A DNA stretch of 7,828 bases, from contig VGPA01000062.1 of NCBI GenBank assembly GCA_016875665.1, positions 1-7,828 on the forward strand. Reading direction: 5' to 3'. This document shows positions 1 to 5,227 of the stretch, piece by piece. The notes below the pieces were generated by a model, which was not told where the DNA came from, searched no databases, and worked only from the letters and a program-made list of their open reading frames with translations. The position numbers and the translations under genes are program-made. How positions within the stretch are numbered: the stretch's first letter is position 1; each line of letters starts with the position of its first letter. The DNA comes from Chloroflexota bacterium. GTDB taxonomy: Bacteria; Chloroflexota; Limnocylindria; P2-11E.

Positions 1-199
1 GCAGGGCGCACACACCGGCGGCGGCGCACCACGCGATGCGGCGCGGCCGGTCGACGCTCGCCGCGGCGAGCGTGGCGGTGGCCAGCGAGGCGAAGATCGC
101 CAGCGGGGGCAGCGGAAGCGGCGCCTGCGATGTGAGCAGTGACAGCACCACCGCCACGAAGGCGGCGGGCAGGAGCGGCAGCGCGAGCACGGCGCTCAA
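1..199 (-). CDS. comEC: Probable ComEC N-terminus (partial, runs off the window edge)
   Basis: Only the first 66 codons are visible. They encode a strongly hydrophobic start with two likely membrane segments (about residues 3-22 and 27-47), followed by a basic turn with Asp-Arg-Pro-Arg-Arg and another hydrophobic stretch. No catalytic or Competence-domain motif is inside the window, so the assignment rests on this membrane-type N-terminus and on position directly after comEA, where comEC, the inner-membrane DNA-uptake channel, normally lies. The earliest start is TTG at 199, which overlaps the comEA stop as TTGA (4 nt overlap) and suggests translational coupling. GTG at 190 is an alternative, and neither has a clear Shine-Dalgarno sequence. 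Another polytopic membrane protein cannot be excluded from this fragment. Confidence 0.55.
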   Translation of the reverse strand, partial: MSAVLALPLLPAAFVAVVLSLLTSQAPLPLPPLAIFASLATATLAAASVDRPRRIAWCAAAGVCAL

Positions 200-744
200 C
201 GCACGGTGACGAGGTCGCGGATGTCGGCGAGCACGCGAGGCGTGACGAGCCCGCGCGTCTGCAGCTCCTCCACCTTCGCGAAGCGCTTGCCGGTGCGCGA
301 ACGGACGATGCGCGACGCGGTGGCCGGGCCGATCCCCGGCAGCCCGTCCAGCTCCTCCGCGGAGGCCGCGTTCAGGTCGATCGTCGTCTCGGCCCCGCTA
401 CCCATGCTTCCGGCCGGCGGCTGCTCGCCCGGCCGCGGGACGTAGATGCGCGCACCGTCGCGCAGCACGGCGGCCTTGTTGAGCGCGCCCAGATCGGCTT
501 CACCGGTCATGCCACCGGCGGCGAGCAGGGCATCGAGCACCCGCGAGCCCGCGGGGAGACGGACCACGCCGGGCCGGGCGATCGCTCCGGCAACGTCCAC
601 GACCACGAGCGGAGGGGGCGTCGCGGGCGCGGCCACCGGCTCGTCCGCCTCGACCATCGGGGGCGGAGGCGGAGCCGGGCGGAGCACGGTGACGGTGAGC
701 CCGAGCAGGGCAAGGGCTGCGGCCGCCAGCACGAGGAGTCGCAT
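196..744 (-). CDS. comEA: ComEA-family DNA-binding competence protein
   Basis: This 182-residue protein is a DNA receptor of the competence machinery: it is expected to sit on the outer face of the cytoplasmic membrane, bind incoming double-stranded DNA and pass it to ComEC. Residues 1-21 form a hydrophobic anchor or uncleaved signal, followed by a Pro-rich linker (23-45). Residues about 46-104 form an SLBB domain (VDVAGAIARPGVVRLPAGSR, then a YVP end). Residues 121-181 are the helix-hairpin-helix module, with IDLNAASAEELDGLPGIG and the GIGPATASRIV hairpin. Length and domain order are typical of Gram-positive-type ComEA. The ATG at 744 places the membrane anchor correctly but has no good Shine-Dalgarno. 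A GGAGG at 788-784 is 39 nt upstream, too far to serve it. The 108 nt gap after the preceding gene stays open in the comEA frame but offers no ATG, GTG or TTG that I found. Confidence 0.93.
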   Translation of the reverse strand: MRLLVLAAAALALLGLTVTVLRPAPPPPPMVEADEPVAAPATPPPLVVVDVAGAIARPGVVRLPAGSRVLDALLAAGGMTGEADLGALNKAAVLRDGARIYVPRPGEQPPAGSMGSGAETTIDLNAASAEELDGLPGIGPATASRIVRSRTGKRFAKVEELQTRGLVTPRVLADIRDLVTVR

Positions 745-852
745 GGGCGGCGAGGATGCGGCGAAGAGCGTTTCGGGCGCGATCCTCCGTCGGTGCGGAC
801 CCGTCGCACGTTCGTGCGCAGCGCGTCGCCCAAAGTGCGTGGCGCCGGGACC

Positions 853-1263
853 CTAGTTGGGGCGCGAGCCTCCCGGCGCGGTCACGAGCTGGGACACCGC
901 GAACTCGACGCTCGCCGCGGGGCCGCCGTCGACCTCGATGTCGAAGTGGTGGAGGCCGGTCGCGTTCAGCACGAGCTTGTTGAACTCGACGATGACGTTG
1001 GAGTCGGCGTCCGCCGCGCCCTGCACGGTCAGCTCGGGCGCGTTCTCGATGCCCTGGCTCCCGTCCGGGAGCCGCAGCCGCACCACCACGCGGTGCGTAC
1101 CGGCGTCGAGTCCGAAGATGACGACGAGGTACAGGCGCGGGTGCTCCGCGGGCAGGCTGGTCACGCTGATCGTGCGGAACACGCCGACGAGCGTCGCCTT
1201 GCCGTCCTGGCCCATGACCGCGTGGTCGCACACCGCGGCGAGCCGCACCTCGGGGCGAGCCAC
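853..1263 (-). CDS. DUF6941-like protein of unknown function
   Basis: This 136-residue soluble protein has no signal peptide or membrane segment. It resembles DUF6941 proteins: a short N-terminal strand leading into an ALLCDYA-like motif (here LAAVCDHAVMGQDGK, residues 8-22), a glycine-bearing hairpin (LVGVFRTI), an EHPRLYLVVIF strand, and an alternating beta pattern that ends in an IEVDG turn and a VEFAVSQ strand. This suggests a beta-sandwich fold. Such proteins are widespread in Actinobacteria and Chloroflexota and their role is unknown. The GTG start at 1263 shares its first base with the last base of the leuS TAG stop (TAGTG), with GGTGA about 7 nt upstream, so translation is probably coupled to leuS. 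The assignment is from memory of the family pattern, and no catalytic residues are evident. Confidence 0.72.
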   Translation of the reverse strand: MARPEVRLAAVCDHAVMGQDGKATLVGVFRTISVTSLPAEHPRLYLVVIFGLDAGTHRVVVRLRLPDGSQGIENAPELTVQGAADADSNVIVEFNKLVLNATGLHHFDIEVDGGPAASVEFAVSQLVTAPGGSRPN

Positions 1264-3695
1264 TACTTGGTCACCAGGTTGAGCAGCTTGTCGGGTACGT
1301 GGAAGGCGCGCACGACGGACGCGCCGGCAAGCGCCGCGCTCACCTTGTGGCTCTGCGCGGCGGCGGCGCGCGCCCCGTCCTCCCCCGCCCCGGCGGCGAT
1401 CTCGATGCGGTCGCGAACCTTGCCGTCCACCTGCACCACCAGTGTGACGGTCTTCGGCCTCGCGGCGGCCTCGTCGTAGGCGGGCCAGGCCTGCTCGTGC
1501 ACCGAGCTGGTGCCGCCGATCCGCTCCCACAGCTCGTCGGCCAGGTGCGGCGCCATGGGCGCGAGCAGGAGCACCAGGGCGCGGATGCCGTCGGTGCGGC
1601 TGGGCCCGGCCGCGTGCAGCAGCTCGTTCGTCAGCTCCATCAGCGCCGCGACGGCGGTGTTGAAGCGGTACTCGGCCAGGTCGTCGGTGAGCTTCTTGAT
1701 CGTGCGCTGGACCAGGCCGTCCAGCGCGGGATCGCGTGGACCGGCGTCTACGGGCGTGAGCGCGGTCGTCCACACGCGGTTCAGGAACCGCCAGGTGCCC
1801 TCGAGGCCGGCCGGGTCCCAGTCGGAGCCCTCGGTCCAGGGGCCCATGAACATCATGAACAGACGCAGCGAGTCCGCGCCGTAGCGCTGCACGTACTGGT
1901 CGGGCGCCTGCACGTTGCCGCGCGACTTGGACATCTTGCGGCCCTTGAACACGATCGTGCCCTGGTTGCGCAGCTGGACGAAGGGCTCGTCGAACCACAG
2001 CTCGCCCATGTCGCGGAACGCCTTGCACATGAAGCGCGCGTAGAGCAGGTGGAGGATCGCGTGCTCGATGCCGCCGGTGTACTTGGCCACCGGCAGCCAG
2101 CGCTCCGCGGCCGCACGGTCGATGAACGCGCGGTCGTGGCGCGGGTTCGGGTAGCGGTAGATGTACCACGAGGAGTCCACGAACGTGTCCATCGTGTCGG
2201 TCTCGCGCCTGGCGGCCTTGCCGCACCGGGGGCACGCCACGTTCACGAACGAGTCCTTGCGCGTGAGGGGCGAGTCGCCTCCCGGACGGAACTCGACGTC
2301 GTACGGCAGCTCGACTGGGAGGTCCTGCTCCGGGACCGGCACGGTGCCGCAGGCGTCGCAGTACACGATCGGAATCGGCGTCCCCCAGTAGCGCTGGCGC
2401 GAGATGAGCCAGTCGCGCAGGCGGTACGTGACCTTGGGGCCGCCGATGCCGTGCCGCGCCGCGTCCTCGGCGATCGCCTTCTTCGCCGTCTCGCTCGGCT
2501 GTCCGTCGAACGGGCCGCTGTTCACGAGCGAGCCGGGGCCCGTGTACGCCTCCCTGAGATCGCCGTGGGTGCGGCCGTCGACCGAGATGACTTCGCGGAT
2601 GGCGATGCCGAAGCGCTGCGCGAACGCGAAGTCGCGCTCGTCGTGGGCGGGGACGGCCATGATCGCGCCCGTGCCGTATCCCGCGAGGACGTAGTCGGCG
2701 ATCCAGATCGGGATGCGCTCGCCGGTGAAGACGTTCAGCGCGTACGCGCCGGTCGCGACGCCGGTCTTCTCGCGCTCCGCGGCGGTGCGATCGATGTCGC
2801 TCGCCGCGCGCGCGCGCGCGACGTACGCCTCGACCTCGGCCTGCTGCTCCGGCGCCGTGATGGTCGGAACGAGCGGGTGCTCCGGCGCGAGGACCATGAA
2901 CGTCGCGCCGTAGATCGTGTCGGGACGCGTCGTGAAGAACCGGACCGTGGCGCCCGGGTGACCCTCGACGGCGAACTCCATCTCGGCGCCCTCGGAGCGG
3001 CCGATCCAGTTCTCCTGCATCACGCGCACGCGCTCCGGCCAGTCGAGGCCGTCGTGGCGAAGCAGCTCGTCGGCGTAGGCGGTGATTCGGTAGAACCACT
3101 GCGTCAGATCGCGCTTCTCGACCGGCGAGTCGCAGCGCTCGCACAGGCCGTTCACCACCTGCTCGTTCGCGAGCACGGTCCGGTCCTTGGGGCACCAGTT
3201 CACCGGGGCGGTGTCCCGGTAGGCGAGCCCCTTCTCGAAGAGCTTGAGGAACATCCACTGGTTCCAGCGGTAGTAGTCGGGGTGGCAGGTCACGACCTCG
3301 CGGCGCCAGTCGATCATCGTCCCCATCATTCGGAACTGACGGCGCATGTTCGCCATGTTCTGCTCGGTCCCGTCGGACGGATGGATGCCCTTCTGGATCG
3401 CCGCGTTCTCGGCCGGGAGGCCGAACGCGTCGAAGCCCATCGGGAACAGCACGTTGTGGCCGCGCATCCGCAGGTACCGGGCGGCGCAGTCGGAGGGCGT
3501 GATCGCGTACCAGTGGCCGACGTGGAGGTCGCCCGAGGGGTACGGGAACATCGTCACGAAGTAGTAGTTGGGCTTGTCGGACTGGTCGGGGATGTCGTAC
3601 AGGCCGCGCTCGTTCCAGCGCGCCTGCCACTTCGCCTCGATCAGGCCGGGCTGGTACCGCTCGATGCGCGGACCCGCTTTCGTCTCGTCGGTCAC
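1263..3695 (-). CDS. leuS: Leucyl-tRNA synthetase
   Basis: This 810-residue class Ia synthetase activates leucine with ATP and charges tRNA-Leu in the cytoplasm. The catalytic HIGH-type motif is HVGH at residues 58-61 after PYPSGDL. The second signature, KMSKS, is at 587-591. The CP1 editing domain (about 222-425), which hydrolyses mischarged tRNA-Leu, is intact: it has the Thr-rich TTRPDT segment at 255-260 and GTGAIMAVPAHDERD at 341-355. Cys pairs are present at 446/449 and 489/491, followed by the RETDTMDTFVDSSWY signature (497-511). The C-terminal anticodon-binding and VVQVDGKVRD regions are complete, so the length is normal. The GTG start at 3695 was chosen because GGGAGG lies 5 nt upstream (3706-3701). 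Starting at the upstream ATG (3761) would translate the riboswitch. Expression is likely controlled by the T-box leader just upstream. Confidence 0.98.
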   Translation of the reverse strand: MTDETKAGPRIERYQPGLIEAKWQARWNERGLYDIPDQSDKPNYYFVTMFPYPSGDLHVGHWYAITPSDCAARYLRMRGHNVLFPMGFDAFGLPAENAAIQKGIHPSDGTEQNMANMRRQFRMMGTMIDWRREVVTCHPDYYRWNQWMFLKLFEKGLAYRDTAPVNWCPKDRTVLANEQVVNGLCERCDSPVEKRDLTQWFYRITAYADELLRHDGLDWPERVRVMQENWIGRSEGAEMEFAVEGHPGATVRFFTTRPDTIYGATFMVLAPEHPLVPTITAPEQQAEVEAYVARARAASDIDRTAAEREKTGVATGAYALNVFTGERIPIWIADYVLAGYGTGAIMAVPAHDERDFAFAQRFGIAIREVISVDGRTHGDLREAYTGPGSLVNSGPFDGQPSETAKKAIAEDAARHGIGGPKVTYRLRDWLISRQRYWGTPIPIVYCDACGTVPVPEQDLPVELPYDVEFRPGGDSPLTRKDSFVNVACPRCGKAARRETDTMDTFVDSSWYIYRYPNPRHDRAFIDRAAAERWLPVAKYTGGIEHAILHLLYARFMCKAFRDMGELWFDEPFVQLRNQGTIVFKGRKMSKSRGNVQAPDQYVQRYGADSLRLFMMFMGPWTEGSDWDPAGLEGTWRFLNRVWTTALTPVDAGPRDPALDGLVQRTIKKLTDDLAEYRFNTAVAALMELTNELLHAAGPSRTDGIRALVLLLAPMAPHLADELWERIGGTSSVHEQAWPAYDEAAARPKTVTLVVQVDGKVRDRIEIAAGAGEDGARAAAAQSHKVSAALAGASVVRAFHVPDKLLNLVTK

Positions 3696-3696
3696 G

Positions 3697-3741
3697 CTTC
3701 CCTCCCATGACGCGCTTGCGTGCGTGTCACGGGGACGGAAG
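3697..3741 (-). promoter_or_regulatory. Predicted Shine-Dalgarno sequestrator of leuS
   Basis: CTTCCGTCCC (3741-3732), which is the 3' strand of the antiterminator-type domain, is complementary to GGGAGGGAAG (3706-3697), which contains the leuS Shine-Dalgarno. Nine of ten positions pair, with one central G-G mismatch. The two folds are mutually exclusive: with uncharged tRNA-Leu bound the domain holds its 3' strand and frees the ribosome site; otherwise the strand can mask it. The pairing is seen in the sequence, and the regulatory reading is inference from translational T-boxes in other high-GC bacteria. Confidence 0.7.
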
Positions 3742-3765
3742 GAGACCTTCCGCGGTACCACCCCG
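3730..3765 (-). promoter_or_regulatory. T-box antiterminator/antisequestrator domain
   Basis: Helix A1 is CGGGG (3765-3761) with CCCCG (3734-3730). The 7-nt bulge TGGTACC (3760-3754) is the invariant T-box sequence whose UGGU pairs with the ACCA end of an uncharged tRNA. Helix A2 is GCGGAAGG (3753-3746) with CCTTCCGT (3742-3735), 8 pairs including one G-U, closed by a TCT loop. The match to the T-box consensus is essentially exact. Confidence 0.95.
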
Positions 3766-3781
3766 CTTGAGACGTTTCATG

Positions 3782-3853
3782 TGGACCTGAGGAGATTCGA
3801 ACTCCTGACCCCTTGACTGCCAGTCAAGTGCGCTACCGCTGCGCCACAGGCCC
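3782..3853 (-). tRNA. tRNA-Ala, anticodon GGC
   Basis: A 72-nt perfect cloverleaf. The acceptor is GGGCCTG/CAGGTCC with the G3-U70 wobble that marks alanine tRNAs, and the discriminator is A73. The D stem is GCGC/GCGC with loop AGCGGTA (A14, G15, G18, G19 and A21 present). The anticodon stem is CTTGA/TCAAG with loop CTGGCAG (T33, anticodon GGC, A37). The variable loop is GGGTC (C48 for the Levitt pair with G15). The T stem is AGGAG/CTCCT with loop TTCGAAT. CCA is not encoded, since CAT follows the discriminator. The gene lies on the leuS strand inside the T-box leader, between Stem IIA/B and the antiterminator domain. The trailer to that domain is only 16 nt, and no separate tRNA promoter is obvious. 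Confidence 0.96.
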
Positions 3854-3868
3854 GCGCCTCCGCTCGTG

Positions 3869-3926
3869 CACGGTGATAACGGGGCGTGACCCCGGCGGAC
3901 GCTTGGAGCGGCGACCGCTCGGTCAC
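3869..3926 (-). promoter_or_regulatory. T-box Stem II and Stem IIA/B pseudoknot
   Basis: GTGACC (3926-3921) can pair with GGTCGC (3916-3911) around a GAGC loop. A mutually exclusive hairpin, GAGCGG (3920-3915) with CCGCTC (3911-3906), is equally strong, so the exact Stem II is uncertain. Downstream, CGGGG (3894-3890) pairs with CCCCG (3884-3880). Within that loop CACG (3888-3885) can pair with CGTG (3872-3869), giving the H-type pseudoknot expected for Stem IIA/B. The CCCCGTTATC stretch after the helix is also typical of this part of T-box leaders. Confidence 0.75.
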
Positions 3927-3931
3927 ATCCG

Positions 3932-4027
3932 CGGCTCCCGGGCGAGTTCCGCGTCGCTGGCCACCGGCTCGCACCAACCGCCGGCTCGCTTGCGACCGCG
4001 CGCGCGTACTGCTCCCGTTCGCAGCCG
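3932..4027 (-). promoter_or_regulatory. T-box Stem I with specifier codon CUC (Leu)
   Basis: The base helix is CGGCT (4027-4023) with AGCCG (3936-3932). Above a kink-turn-like internal loop, CGGG (4017-4014) pairs with CCCG (3942-3939). The specifier loop shows the loop-E pattern, AGTA (4010-4007) opposite GAA (3949-3947), followed directly by CTC (3946-3944) and a purine. This is the expected place for the specifier, which decodes as Leu. Higher up, GTCGC (3996-3992) pairs with GCGAC (3957-3953). The distal part has AGCGAG and a CCGG/CCGG helix (3984-3981 with 3967-3964) closing a GGTTGGTGCGAG-type loop, the conserved module that stacks on the tRNA elbow. It is a full-length Stem I, not the shortened form known from many actinobacterial ileS leaders. 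Confidence 0.9.
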
Positions 4028-4038
4028 TTGAGACTGCA

Positions 4039-4044
4039 AGTGTA
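4039..4044 (-). promoter_or_regulatory. Weak candidate -10 box for the leuS leader
   Basis: TACACT (4044-4039) lies in the 30-nt gap between the rodA stop and Stem I. Initiation about 7 nt downstream would start the RNA just before Stem I, which is the right place. No convincing -35 element is spaced correctly upstream, so readthrough from the rod operon is an equally good explanation. Confidence 0.25.
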
Positions 4045-4056
4045 CTGGTGGCGCGG

Positions 4057-5217
4057 TCAGGTGGAGCGGTCACCGCGCCGCATCGAGATCGATTGGAGCA
4101 CCCCGAGCCCAAAGCAGATCGCCAGGAGCGACGAGCCGCCGTGCGAGATGAACGGCAGCGGGATCCCGGTGACCGGCATGAGGGAGATCGCCATCCCCAC
4201 GTTCACCGCGATCTGGAAGCCGATCATCGACACGATGCCGGCCCCCACGAGCATCCCGAACGGATCGCGCGACCGGTACGCGATGCGGAGCGCCGCCAGC
4301 AGCAGCACCAGATAGAGCACGAAGAGCACGATCGCGCCGAGGAAGCCGAGGTCCTCCGCAAGGCCGGAGAAGACGAAGTCCGACTCGGCGATCGGCAGGT
4401 AGCCGAGCGGCGACTGCGTCCCCGCGGTCAGCCCCTTCCCCATCAGCTGGCCCGACCCGACCGCGATGAGCGACTGGATGATGTTCCAGCCCGCTCCCTG
4501 CGGATCGGCGTACGGGTCGAGGAACGCGACGAGCCGCGCGCGCTGGTACGCCTGGAGCATCGGCCAGACCAGCGGCAGCGCCGCGAAGCCGGCCGCGATG
4601 AGCGCCGTCAGCTGCCACGGCCGCGCGCCGGCGATGAACGCCACGCCGAAGAAGATCGCCACGAAGACGAGGCTCGTCCCGAGGTCGGGCTGGCGGAAGA
4701 CCAGGAAGGCGGGCGGCCCGAGCAACAGCAACCCCCCGGCGAGCGTGAGCGGTGAACCGATCCGGGGCATGCGCTCGGCGAACCATCGCGCGAGCACGAC
4801 GATCATGAACACCTTCGCGAACTCGCTGGCCTGGAGCTTCTGGCCCCCGATGCTGAGCCAGCGCTGCCCGCCCAGCACGCTCTCGCCGACGAGCATGACC
4901 GCAAGGAGCAGCCCCAGCGTCCCCAGGTACAGGAGCGGCGCGAAGGTGCCGAGCCATTCGTAGTCGATGAAGGCGACCACGAGCATGATCGCGATCCCCG
5001 CCACCGCGAACACCGCCCCGCGCGCCACGAGCGACCACGGGTCGTCCGTCGCCGCACGGTCCTCGACCGTGACCGAGTACGTCATCACGAGGCCGTAGCA
5101 GGCGAGCAGGACCGTGGCGACGAGCAGGAACGGGTCGATTCCGGCAAGGCCGCGCGCGCTCGGCCGCTCACCGAACGCGGGCATCGCGCGCGGCAGCGGG
5201 AGCGGCCGCACGCTCAT
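4057..5217 (-). CDS. rodA: RodA, SEDS-family peptidoglycan glycosyltransferase
   Basis: This 386-residue polytopic membrane protein polymerises lipid II into glycan strands during cell elongation, working as a pair with PBP2. About ten hydrophobic segments run from residue 28 to 377. SEDS signatures are in order: GGQRWLSIGG (117-126) with ASEFAK (130-135), RQPDLGTSLVF (175-185), GWNIIQSLIAVGSGQLMGKG (243-262), LPIAESDFVFSGLAEDLGFLG region (274-294) and NVGMAISLMPVTGIPLPFIS (339-358). Asp280 in the ESDF motif corresponds to the catalytic Asp of Thermus RodA (Asp255). The ATG at 5217 is 10 nt after the mrdA stop, with a weak GGCGAG. An in-frame extension upstream to 5505 would overlap mrdA and is not credible. 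The neighbouring PBP2 gene supports RodA over FtsW. Confidence 0.96.
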   Translation of the reverse strand: MSVRPLPLPRAMPAFGERPSARGLAGIDPFLLVATVLLACYGLVMTYSVTVEDRAATDDPWSLVARGAVFAVAGIAIMLVVAFIDYEWLGTFAPLLYLGTLGLLLAVMLVGESVLGGQRWLSIGGQKLQASEFAKVFMIVVLARWFAERMPRIGSPLTLAGGLLLLGPPAFLVFRQPDLGTSLVFVAIFFGVAFIAGARPWQLTALIAAGFAALPLVWPMLQAYQRARLVAFLDPYADPQGAGWNIIQSLIAVGSGQLMGKGLTAGTQSPLGYLPIAESDFVFSGLAEDLGFLGAIVLFVLYLVLLLAALRIAYRSRDPFGMLVGAGIVSMIGFQIAVNVGMAISLMPVTGIPLPFISHGGSSLLAICFGLGVLQSISMRRGDRST

Positions 5218-5227
5218 ACGCTCGCCA

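Larger units (their letters stand above)
3697..4027 (-). promoter_or_regulatory. T-box riboswitch leader of leuS (Leu specifier) with an embedded tRNA gene
   Basis: This is a complete T-box leader on the leuS strand: Stem I (4027-3932), Stem II (about 3926-3911), Stem IIA/B pseudoknot (3894-3869), then a tRNA gene where Stem III would be expected, then the antiterminator-type domain (3765-3730) and the leuS Shine-Dalgarno (3706-3701). T-boxes bind a tRNA anticodon in Stem I and sense whether its 3' end is uncharged. The specifier codon CUC matches the downstream leucyl-tRNA synthetase. No run of T follows the antiterminator, whereas its 3' strand can pair with the Shine-Dalgarno region, so I infer translational control. 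All elements were folded by hand. Confidence 0.9.

Noticed and set aside
139..1479. Plus-strand 446-codon open frame
   Set aside because: Shadow of comEA, the DUF6941-like gene and the leuS 3' end, with no recognisable domain.
2803..2821. Alternating CG run as a functional repeat
   Set aside because: It lies inside the leuS editing domain and simply encodes Ala and Arg codons in GC-rich DNA.
853..3708. Minus-strand 951-codon frame fusing into the DUF6941-like protein
   Set aside because: Only its last 136 codons are a real protein. The rest is out of frame with leuS and Arg/Pro-rich, and a GTG with a Shine-Dalgarno-like GGTGA sits at 1263.
1299..3710. Plus-strand 803-codon open frame opposite leuS
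   Set aside because: It is the antisense shadow of leuS in GC-rich DNA. The minus strand encodes an intact synthetase with all motifs, and this frame has low-complexity Arg/Val/Ala/His composition.
3696..3761. N-terminal extension of LeuS from the ATG at 3761
   Set aside because: It would translate the T-box domain and the Shine-Dalgarno. The added residues are not synthetase-like.
3730..3765. Reading the A1/A2 hairpin as an intrinsic terminator
   Set aside because: No U-run follows, and the invariant TGGTACC bulge identifies it as a T-box tRNA acceptor-binding domain.
3777..4112. Minus-strand 111-codon frame across the leader and tRNA
   Set aside because: It covers the rodA 3' end, Stem I and the tRNA, and is fully explained by structured RNA.
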